From Elusimicrobia bacterium RIFOXYA12_FULL_51_18 (GTDB lineage: Bacteria > Elusimicrobiota > Elusimicrobia > Elusimicrobiales > UBA9959): 64,000 bases of DNA. Positions 55,994 to 64,000 of the stretch are shown here, piece after piece (positions within the stretch are counted from its first letter, which is position 1; every line of letters starts with the position of its first letter). The position numbers and the translations under genes were made by a program. Below the pieces are notes generated by a model, which was given only the letters and a program-made list of their open reading frames with translations, did no database searches and was not told the DNA's origin. Location of the stretch: assembly GCA_001800245.1 (NCBI GenBank), contig MGVA01000033.1:1-64000 (forward strand), written 5' to 3'.

Positions 55994-58384
55994 ATGTCAC
56001 CAGTGTTAAGGAAGAGGATATTTATTAAAGGCGTTGTCCAGGGAGTGGGCTTCCGGCCGCACGTCTATAGGCTCGCCCTCGAACGCCGCCTCTCAGGCTG
56101 GGTGAAGAACGACGCCTCCGGAGTTACGATAGAAGCCCAGGGGGCCGGCGGGGAACTTTCGCGCTTTATAAAGGACCTTAAAATCCGGAAGCCGCCGGCC
56201 GCGCGGATAGATTCGCTTATAACTTCCGACCGTCCCATCGGGACGGATAAATGTTTCGCCATAGTAAAAAGCGGGGGAAAAGCTGAAGCGCAAGCGCGTA
56301 TTCCCGCCGATCTGGCTCTTTGCGCCGATTGCCGCGGAGAACTTCTGGACCCTTCGGACCGGCGGTATTTATATCCCTTTACCAATTGCACCAATTGCGG
56401 TCCGCGCTTTACCATAGTAAAACGCATCCCTTATGACCGGCCGCTGACCACGATGAAAAGTTTTAAGATGTGCCCAAAGTGCCTGGCGGAATACCGGGAC
56501 CCGCTGGACCGGCGGTTTCACGCCCAGCCTAATGCTTGTCCTGTTTGCGGCCCGAAAGTCAGCGCCTTCCGCTGCGGCCGTAAACTTATCCCGCTGTCCA
56601 ACCGCGAAGCGGGCGGCAGGGGGGGGGAGGCTTTGCCCGCGAAGCAGGCGGGCGGGGTTAACGGGTTTTATGCCATTGAACTGGCGGCTGAATTTTTAAT
56701 GAAAGGCAAAATAGTCGCTCTTCAGAGCCTGGGCGGATTTCATCTGGCGTGTGACGCAGGCAATGCCGCGGCTATAGGCAGGCTGCGGCGTTTTAAGGAC
56801 AGACCGGCCAAACCGTTCGCTGTGATGACCGATACGCTCGCGGGCGCGGAAAGTTTCTGTCTTCTCTCAGGACCTGAGCGTACGGCGCTGGAATCTGCCG
56901 GGGCGCCGGTGGTCATGTTGAAGAAAAAAAAGCCGGATGCTCTAGGCCCGGTTGCGCCTGGACTTGACACCATCGGTGTGATGCTGGCCTACACTCCTAT
57001 ACACACGGCGTTGTTCCGGCTGCTGCGCTCTGGCGGTTTTAAAGGTTTCCTGGTCATGACTTCCGGCAATCTTCGGGATGAACCGATAGCCAGAGACCGC
57101 GCGGAGGCCGAAAAAAGCCTGGGCGCCATGGCCGACCTTATTCTATTCCACGACAGGGAAATACATAACCGGATCGATGATTCCGTGGGCTTTTACGCCG
57201 GAGGAGCTTTCCGACTTGTCCGCAGGGCGCGCGGTTATGTTCCCGAATCGGTGCAACTGGGCGGCTGGGCGGCAAAGCGGCTTGGCGGCAAGGAGGCGCT
57301 GGGCTGCGGAGCGGATTTGAAAAGCGCCTTCTGTCTAACCCGCGGAGATTCTGCGTTCCTTTCGCAGTATATCGGCGACCAAAGCGAATATGGGAACCAG
57401 TGTTTTTATGCCGAGACGCTCGCCAAGACAAAATCTCTTTTGAAAGTCAGACCCGGCGTGATCGCCCATGACCTCCATCCGGATTATCATTCTTCAAATT
57501 ACGCCCGTGCGCTTAAAGGTATTAAAGTCCCGGTCCAGCATCATGTGGCGCATGTCCTGAGCGTCGCGGCCGAACAGGGCATCACAGGCCCTTTTATCGG
57601 CGCGGCGTTGGACGGCACGGGTTACGGTACCGACGGGAATATCTGGGGTTCCGAATTCTTTGTCATAAGGGAAAATAAGGGCTGGACCTGGCACAGGGCC
57701 GCCCACCTTAAATATTTTGCCCTGCCCGGTGGAGACGCCGCTGCGGCGGAAGTCTGGCGTTCCGCCCTCCCGTTGGTGATGGAGGCACTGGGGCCGGACT
57801 GGCGTAAGGAGGCCGGAAGCTGTTTTAGCGGGGTGGACGCTAAAGTTCTCGCGGCTGTGGAAAAGATCACGGCTAATGGCATAAACGCCCCCCTGACTTC
57901 CAGCATGGGCCGGCTTTTTGACGCTATAAGTTTTATCGCGGGTCTGGGGGCCGAGGCCACGTACGAAGGTCAGCGGGCCATGGAACTTGAAAGCCTGATC
58001 GTCAGGGTGCCAAACCGTCCCTATATTTTCGGCCTTCAGAAACAGGACGGGGCTTTTATAATAGATCCGTCGAAAGCGGTCTTAGCCGCTTTGCGCGAGC
58101 GGGGCGGTCGGCGGGCTCAGGTTATTTCCGAAAGATTTCATTCGGGGTTGGCCGATATGCTGGTTAATACGGTTTCCGCTATTGGCCGTGATACCGGAAT
58201 AACCACTGTGGCCTTATCGGGCGGCGTTTTCCAGAACCGGACGCTTCTCACCCTCGGTATGGAAAGACTGGAACGCGAAGGTTTTAAAGTCTTCGCAAAT
58301 GAGACGGTCCCGGCCAATGACGGCGGGATAGCGCTTGGCCAGGTTTACTACGCCCTTAAAGGCTTTCGAGAGGTTCGGGAGTGA
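55994..58384 (+). CDS. hypF: Carbamoyltransferase HypF
   Basis: Acylphosphatase FIKGVVQGVGFRPHVYRLA; CADC...CTNCGPRF, CPKC...CPVCGP zinc fingers; YrdC and Kae1-like domains. Confidence 0.95.
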   Translation: MSPVLRKRIFIKGVVQGVGFRPHVYRLALERRLSGWVKNDASGVTIEAQGAGGELSRFIKDLKIRKPPAARIDSLITSDRPIGTDKCFAIVKSGGKAEAQARIPADLALCADCRGELLDPSDRRYLYPFTNCTNCGPRFTIVKRIPYDRPLTTMKSFKMCPKCLAEYRDPLDRRFHAQPNACPVCGPKVSAFRCGRKLIPLSNREAGGRGGEALPAKQAGGVNGFYAIELAAEFLMKGKIVALQSLGGFHLACDAGNAAAIGRLRRFKDRPAKPFAVMTDTLAGAESFCLLSGPERTALESAGAPVVMLKKKKPDALGPVAPGLDTIGVMLAYTPIHTALFRLLRSGGFKGFLVMTSGNLRDEPIARDRAEAEKSLGAMADLILFHDREIHNRIDDSVGFYAGGAFRLVRRARGYVPESVQLGGWAAKRLGGKEALGCGADLKSAFCLTRGDSAFLSQYIGDQSEYGNQCFYAETLAKTKSLLKVRPGVIAHDLHPDYHSSNYARALKGIKVPVQHHVAHVLSVAAEQGITGPFIGAALDGTGYGTDGNIWGSEFFVIRENKGWTWHRAAHLKYFALPGGDAAAAEVWRSALPLVMEALGPDWRKEAGSCFSGVDAKVLAAVEKITANGINAPLTSSMGRLFDAISFIAGLGAEATYEGQRAMELESLIVRVPNRPYIFGLQKQDGAFIIDPSKAVLAALRERGGRRAQVISERFHSGLADMLVNTVSAIGRDTGITTVALSGGVFQNRTLLTLGMERLEREGFKVFANETVPANDGGIALGQVYYALKGFREVRE

Positions 58385-58462
58385 TTTGTTTGCCGGGTGG
58401 CTGTCAGTCCCCGGATTTATTCGCTTTTGTCCGCGGTGCGGCCGTAAAAGCCGGGTTTTAAA

Positions 58463-59068
58463 ATGAACGGGGGGACTATGGAGATTCAAACCAGGGAATT
58501 CTTTGACCGCCATGCGGCGAAATGGGACAGTTATGAAAAGCCGGAGATCGTCCCGATTATAAACGCTATTTTAGACCGCATCGGGGTTTCCCAGGAGGAC
58601 GAGCTGCTGGATGTGGGCTGCGGTACGGGAATACTTGCGTCCCATTTTGAAAAACGCGGCGTGAAAAAAATGTCCGCCATGGACATTGCTCCGGAAATGG
58701 TGAAAGAATATCTCAGGAAGTTCCCCGGCCGGAAAGTGGTATGCGGCGATTATGAGGAACCCGGAGTTTTCCCCCCGGACTTTTTCACAAAAATTATTAT
58801 TTTTAACGCTTTCCCGCATTTTTACGATCGAAAAAAGATTTTTGAAAACTCATATCGTTATCTCAAACCGGGCGGAGGTCTTTATATAGTTCATTCCATG
58901 ACCCGCGCGGACCTTGACCGGCATCACCGTGAAGCCGGCGCGGAGGTGGCGGACCATATGCTGTATTCCAACGCCGGGTTTAAGGAACTTTATGCCGGCG
59001 CGGGCTTTAAAGATGCGGAAGTGGACGACAACGGCCCTTTCTTTTCTAAAGGCGCCAAGCCGGTTTGA
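58463..59068 (+). CDS. Class I SAM-dependent methyltransferase
   Basis: ELLDVGCGTGILASHF. Confidence 0.9.
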   Translation: MNGGTMEIQTREFFDRHAAKWDSYEKPEIVPIINAILDRIGVSQEDELLDVGCGTGILASHFEKRGVKKMSAMDIAPEMVKEYLRKFPGRKVVCGDYEEPGVFPPDFFTKIIIFNAFPHFYDRKKIFENSYRYLKPGGGLYIVHSMTRADLDRHHREAGAEVADHMLYSNAGFKELYAGAGFKDAEVDDNGPFFSKGAKPV

Positions 59069-59133
59069 TCTTACAGTCTTGTTTATCCGGGCTTTTTTAT
59101 CGGATCTGAAAATATGCTACATTTTGTTATTCC

Positions 59134-59185
59134 AAATCCCGCGGTTTATTTCGGTCCCCGTTGGAAAAACAGGCGGATAAAATAG
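59134..59185. repeat. Intergenic repeat upstream of pilT, paralog of 45150
   Basis: aatcccgcggtttatttcggtccccgttggaaaaacagg. Confidence 0.55.
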
Positions 59186-59266
59186 CGCTGGAATCTTGGC
59201 CGGCAAGTGTCGTATCGTAGCGCCGATGTTCGGGCGCAATCTTAGACGGACATTTTAAGAGGTAAT

Positions 59267-60739
59267 ATGGCGCAACTGGATAAACTTATTGAAAAAATAC
59301 AGGCGGGTCAGGAAATAATATTGGAGTCCGGCAAGGCCCCGGTTTTAAAGAGCGAGTCCGGTTCCGCGCCGATGTTGAGCCAGCAGCTCTCTATTTTGCA
59401 GCTCACAGGTTTAATACAGGAAATAGCGCCTGTTGGCCTCCGGGAGCTGGTAGCGCAGCATACGACGGTGAAGTTCGAATATGCCATAGGAACTAAAACA
59501 GTGGCGGTCGCCTGCGGGTCAGAAGGCGACCAGTTTACGGCTAGAATATCCATGGGCGTTCGGAACGGGAACGGAGCCGCGTCCGAGCATCAGTTTGCCG
59601 CAAAGCCTGAGGCGGTTTGTCAGCCCTCTTCGGGGCAGGAGGCTGAGCCGGAGATAAACCTTCTGTTGCGCAAGATGTTCAAAATGGGGGCATCGGATCT
59701 GCACCTGACGTCCTCCCATCGGCCAATGGTTCGTGTAAATGGCGATATGCGGGAACTTTCCGACCAGTCTGTAATACACCAGGATCAAATGGGCGTTCTT
59801 CTCAGCGCTATTATGCCCGCGCACAACGCGGCGCAATTTAATGAGATCCACGATACCGATTTTGCCCATGAAATAACGGGCCTGGCGCGTTTCCGCGTTA
59901 ATGTCTTTATGGACAGGTTCGGCATGGGCGCCGTTTTTCGCCAGATACCTATGGAGATCGTGACGGCCGAGAAACTTGGCCTTTCCAAGGAAATAATGGA
60001 TCTCTGTTTTCTTTCCAAAGGCCTAGTGCTGGTGACCGGCCCGACCGGCTCGGGCAAGTCAACCACCCTTTGCGCTTTGGTGGACTTTATAAACCGCCAT
60101 CGCAAGGACCATATCATAACCATAGAAGACCCGATAGAGTTCGTGCACCAGAAGAAGCATTGTCTTATAAATCAGCGCGAAGTGCATGTTCACACGCGGT
60201 CGTTCTCACAGGCTCTGCGCGCGGCTCTGCGCGAGGATCCGGATATAGTGCTGGTGGGGGAAATGCGCGATCTGGAAACCATATCTATAGCCATCGAGAC
60301 GGCGGAAACGGGGCATCTGGTTTTCGGGACTCTTCATACCACAACCGCGGCATCCACGGTGGACCGTATAATAGACCAGTTCCCGGCCGACAGGCAGTCG
60401 CAGATAAGAACCATGCTTTCCACCTCGCTCAAGGGTGTCATTTCCCAGACTTTGTGTAAGAAGATCGGAGGCGGCCGAGTGGCGGCCATGGAGGCGCTCT
60501 TTGTAAACAGCGCCGTGGCCAATCTTATACGCGAAGGAAAGATATACCAGATCCCCTCGATAATGCAGACCGGTAAAAAACAGGGGATGACTATGCTCGG
60601 CGAAGTGCTCTTCAAATACGTTGTTGACAAGGTTGTTGCGCCTGAGGAGGCATATATCAAGGCCACGGATAAGCCGGCTTTCGTCGCCATGCTGAAATCC
60701 AAGGGCATAACGCTGCATTTGGCCGGGCTTGAAGATTAG
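59267..60739 (+). CDS. pilT: Twitching motility ATPase PilT with extended N-terminus
   Basis: GASDLHLTSSHRPMVRVNGDM; TGPTGSGKSTTLCALVDFINRHRKDHIITIEDPIEFVH; LVGEMRDLETISIAIETAETGHLVFGTLHTTTA. Confidence 0.93.
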   Translation: MAQLDKLIEKIQAGQEIILESGKAPVLKSESGSAPMLSQQLSILQLTGLIQEIAPVGLRELVAQHTTVKFEYAIGTKTVAVACGSEGDQFTARISMGVRNGNGAASEHQFAAKPEAVCQPSSGQEAEPEINLLLRKMFKMGASDLHLTSSHRPMVRVNGDMRELSDQSVIHQDQMGVLLSAIMPAHNAAQFNEIHDTDFAHEITGLARFRVNVFMDRFGMGAVFRQIPMEIVTAEKLGLSKEIMDLCFLSKGLVLVTGPTGSGKSTTLCALVDFINRHRKDHIITIEDPIEFVHQKKHCLINQREVHVHTRSFSQALRAALREDPDIVLVGEMRDLETISIAIETAETGHLVFGTLHTTTAASTVDRIIDQFPADRQSQIRTMLSTSLKGVISQTLCKKIGGGRVAAMEALFVNSAVANLIREGKIYQIPSIMQTGKKQGMTMLGEVLFKYVVDKVVAPEEAYIKATDKPAFVAMLKSKGITLHLAGLED

Positions 60740-62451
60740 TGGAAAATCTTGGCAAAGAGAGCATGTCCTTCATGGATCCGAGGCAGGGCGTTGCGTCGAT
60801 TAGCGGCAGTTCTATATTCTGTGCGATAGCGGGTCTTTTCGCCAGGCATTGGGGGCTGTCGGCGTTGCTTCTGATTCTCTTGACCCTTACGGCTTATTCC
60901 CCCGCGATGCGGGGGGAATTTATCTGGGACGATGAACTCTATGCCGCCACTCCGATCCTTGATCAGCCCGACGGACTGCGCCGGATATGGACGCTGCAGC
61001 CGCCGTACGAGCATTATTATTATGAATTCCCGGTAGTGTATACAAGTTTTTGGCTTGAACGGCATCTTTGGGGGCTGGCCCCTGCGGGATACCATCTTGT
61101 AAATATCGTTCTGCATATATTGAACGCGCTCCTGGTGTGGTTTCTGCTGAGGCAGCTGGGACTGCGGTTCGCCTGGTTAGCAGCTGCGCTATTCGCTTTG
61201 CATCCGGTCCATGTCGAGTCCGTGGCCTGGATCTCTGAACGCAAAAACGTGCTATCCGGCGTGTTTTATCTGCTGACGCTGATCTGTTACCTGCGGTTTG
61301 AGGATAGCGGCCGCCGTAGATGGTATTTAGGAGCCCTTGGATTGTTTTTGTTATCCCTCCTGAGCAAACCTGTAACGTTCACTCTGCCGATAATATTGTT
61401 ATTATTGCGTTGGCGGCGCGGCCTGAATATCCGCCCCCGTGAGCTGGTAAACCTGCTGCCGTTTTTCTTGTTTTCCATTGTATTAGTCCTATATACCATG
61501 TTCTTCGAGGTGCGCACTTTGGGCGCGGAAGGACATCTCCATTTGTTGCAGCGGATACTCCTGGCCGGCAGGGCGGTGTGGTTCTATCCTTTGAAATTGG
61601 CATGGCCGGTAAACCTCGCTTTCAGTTATGAACGCTGGACGCTGGATGTCCATAGTACCGGAGAATGGCTCTGGGTTTTGGGGGTATTCGGCGCCGGCGC
61701 ATATTTCTGGTCCGTCCGGCGACGGTTGGGACGGAATTTTTTTGCAGGGCTGTGGTTCTATCTCATTACCATAGGGCCGTTGCTGGGTTTTGTCAGTAAT
61801 TACACATTCCAATATTCTTATGTGGCCGATCATTACCAGTATCTCTCAAGCCTCGGGTTATTGGCTATCGCCGTCGGAGGTTTCACACGCCTGATCGAGG
61901 GAAATAGCCGGATTTCGGGGCCGGCCGGGGAGCCCAGCCCAGGCCGGACGGCAATGCTTCTGGGGTTAGTGGTCCTGCCATTATTATGGGTCGGAACCTG
62001 GCGGCAAAGTGGGATCTATAAGAATTCCGAACTGGTGTGGACCGATACGATCAAGAAAAACCCCGCCAGTTGGCTGGCTCATAACAACCTTGGTATGCTT
62101 CTTATGGATAAGGGCAGGTTGGCGGAAGCCGTGGCTCAATTCAAGGAAGCGGCGCGGGATAAACCTGACTTAGCGGAGGCTTACGGCAATTGCGGATTGG
62201 CTCTGGTCAAACAGCACAAACCGGGGGAAGCGATAATCTTCTATCAGGAGGCATTGCGGATCAGGCCCGGCTATTCTAAGGCTGCGGCCGCGCTGGTTGG
62301 CATTTATAATAATATGGGTATTGAATCGGCCAATGCCGGCCGGCTGGATGAGAGCGTTCGGAATTTTAGCATGGCTCTTAAAATTTCTCCGACCGACATG
62401 AATGTCCGGAAAAATCTGGATATCGTTTTGGGAATAAAAGGCGCTCCTTAA
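60739..62451 (+). CDS. Polytopic membrane protein with C-terminal TPRs (TMTC/PMT-like glycosyltransferase family)
   Basis: HVESVAWISERKNVLSGVFYLLTLICYL and C-terminal TPR LAHNNLGMLLMDKGRLAEAVAQFKEAARDKPDLAEAYGNCGLALVK. Confidence 0.8.
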   Translation: MENLGKESMSFMDPRQGVASISGSSIFCAIAGLFARHWGLSALLLILLTLTAYSPAMRGEFIWDDELYAATPILDQPDGLRRIWTLQPPYEHYYYEFPVVYTSFWLERHLWGLAPAGYHLVNIVLHILNALLVWFLLRQLGLRFAWLAAALFALHPVHVESVAWISERKNVLSGVFYLLTLICYLRFEDSGRRRWYLGALGLFLLSLLSKPVTFTLPIILLLLRWRRGLNIRPRELVNLLPFFLFSIVLVLYTMFFEVRTLGAEGHLHLLQRILLAGRAVWFYPLKLAWPVNLAFSYERWTLDVHSTGEWLWVLGVFGAGAYFWSVRRRLGRNFFAGLWFYLITIGPLLGFVSNYTFQYSYVADHYQYLSSLGLLAIAVGGFTRLIEGNSRISGPAGEPSPGRTAMLLGLVVLPLLWVGTWRQSGIYKNSELVWTDTIKKNPASWLAHNNLGMLLMDKGRLAEAVAQFKEAARDKPDLAEAYGNCGLALVKQHKPGEAIIFYQEALRIRPGYSKAAAALVGIYNNMGIESANAGRLDESVRNFSMALKISPTDMNVRKNLDIVLGIKGAP

Positions 62452-62686
62452 ATATACGGATTCAGTAGTAGGGTTGTTATTTTCTGACAATTGCGCGGCC
62501 GACGTCCCAAATAGCGCGTACGCCTGCCCCTGACCATTTGATTGAAAAAACATTATACTTCCGAAAATAATCCGGTCCAACTGGGTCTTTAGCCCTGCAT
62601 CACCAGGTACCGTAGGCACTTGTATTCTACGGTATACCAGCTATACTATATAATCAGAATGTGGCTGATCCTTTGCGTTTGGAGGA

Positions 62687-63763
62687 TTGAAAAATATAAA
62701 AATGAAAATATATAAATTGTGCCTCGCGTCGGCGCTTCTGCCCGGTTGCATTTCACCGGTTGTGAAACGGTTTACCGTATTTCTTTTAATACTATCGCCT
62801 CTTGGGGCTATGGGGGGGCAACGGTCTCTTGAGGCCCCGGTTCCCTTGTCCGCTGAACCCGAGTTGGTGTTCTACGATTCTATCGAAACAAACGCCAATG
62901 GGAAATCTGTCCTGACCGGCGGCGTGTATGAAGATGCGGAACAAGCCACGCGTCTACGCCGGCTGCGAAAGAGCTTGGCTCCAGTGCCTATAGACGGATA
63001 TTATCATATCCGGTTTGTCGCGGATGCGCTGGCTATGAAACGTGCCAATGATTTTTCTGACCTGTTGCTGACCAATGAGGCGTTTGCGTCCATCCGGGAT
63101 AGATTCCGGATCGAATATGTTGAGGGCGATGCGGACAGTATGAACTGCCGGAACGATGTTCCGCAAGCTCCGCGTATCATCAGTTGCGATATGACATATA
63201 TTCTTTCTCTGGGAACTGCTCCGGCGCACATGACGGCGGTTTTTACCAGTCGCGGCTCCGGAGGCGCCGGTGGAAGCTTTCCGGTTGTATCTCTTGATTA
63301 CCCCCTGCCTACCATGCTTCACGAAATGCTTCATACCTGGACGCTGAATGACGAGTACATATATTCACCGTCCGAGGCCGATTTTTATTGTGACTATCCC
63401 CAGATATTGAAAGGTCCCAATACAAGCAGCTTTGTCACGCTTGAAACTTATGTGTCAGATGCCGAAGCCAGAGACCGTCACCAAGCGGATATTCCCTGGG
63501 TTTTCGATATCCAGTCCGGAGTGCCTGTTACGGTTTCCAGCACCGCCGATTCCGGCGAGATGAACGTTCTTAAATTGGGAACGCCGATGGAATTGGCGGG
63601 TGCGGAGCCGGGGTTGTATCCGGGTTCCAATTGCAGCCGGAAACTGCCATCGTTCCGCCCGTACGGGATCGATACCATTATGAAAACCCTGTCGACCACC
63701 TGGATCCCTCCTATCCATCAAAAGGCCGTGTTGGCCGCGATCGCGAAGGCCGCCGGGTGGTAG
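62687..63763 (+). CDS. Secreted zinc metallopeptidase, M64-like
   Basis: TMLHEMLHTWTLNDEY (HExxH...DEY). Confidence 0.65.
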   Translation: MKNIKMKIYKLCLASALLPGCISPVVKRFTVFLLILSPLGAMGGQRSLEAPVPLSAEPELVFYDSIETNANGKSVLTGGVYEDAEQATRLRRLRKSLAPVPIDGYYHIRFVADALAMKRANDFSDLLLTNEAFASIRDRFRIEYVEGDADSMNCRNDVPQAPRIISCDMTYILSLGTAPAHMTAVFTSRGSGGAGGSFPVVSLDYPLPTMLHEMLHTWTLNDEYIYSPSEADFYCDYPQILKGPNTSSFVTLETYVSDAEARDRHQADIPWVFDIQSGVPVTVSSTADSGEMNVLKLGTPMELAGAEPGLYPGSNCSRKLPSFRPYGIDTIMKTLSTTWIPPIHQKAVLAAIAKAAGW

Positions 63764-64000
63764 TTTTCATGTAACGTGAGATTGTTCCAAAAACCAAAAT
63801 CAATTTCCCGGCGGTTATCTTAAAAGTAACCGTTACCGGCCGCGTGATCTCGGTTCCCGGCTGCTCGCGCCCAGCGTATCGAAGTTACTCAATAATAGGC
63901 CGCAGTAAAGCCTTGAACCGCGGTCCGGCAGGCGCTTTTAGAGGCTATTGTTTTTATAGGCGGATCGCCCCACTCCGGGCCCGGCGTCAGTTTATAGCGG

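Overview
This 64 kb window has high coding density and reads as a bacterial chromosome. The gene content (type IV pilus genes, MMS operon, Hyp maturation genes) suggests an Elusimicrobiota-like lineage, but that is a weak inference I cannot test here. Core blocks: obg-rpmA-rplU; HIT-rpsU-dnaG-rpoD (macromolecular synthesis operon); rplM-rpsI; murC; ksgA; lemA-htpX; efp; smpB; type IV pilus genes (pilB-like, pilin, pilD, pilT); and a hydrogenase-maturation cluster hypC-hypD-lysR-hypE-TM-hypF with no hypA, hypB or hydrogenase structural genes in the window. There are three tRNAs (Leu-CAG, Ser-GGA, Tyr-GTA). The main accessory region is about 46.1-51.0 kb. It is flanked by two diverged outward-facing inverted copies of a 310-355 bp structured repeat. 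It holds an excisionase-like HTH, a HEPN-like ORF interrupted by a ~118 bp IS200/IS605-end (omega-RNA-like) insertion, an Mrr-type endonuclease, a possible second nuclease and a RhuM-family gene. Other points of interest: a cluster of three phosphatase-fold genes in which two appear to have lost their catalytic residues; a response regulator split by a single in-frame TAA; a THEP1-like protein lacking its P-loop; several intergenic repeat families, two of whose elements have locus-specific inverted arms touching stop codons; and a strong consensus promoter driving a possible structured RNA at ~29.2 kb.
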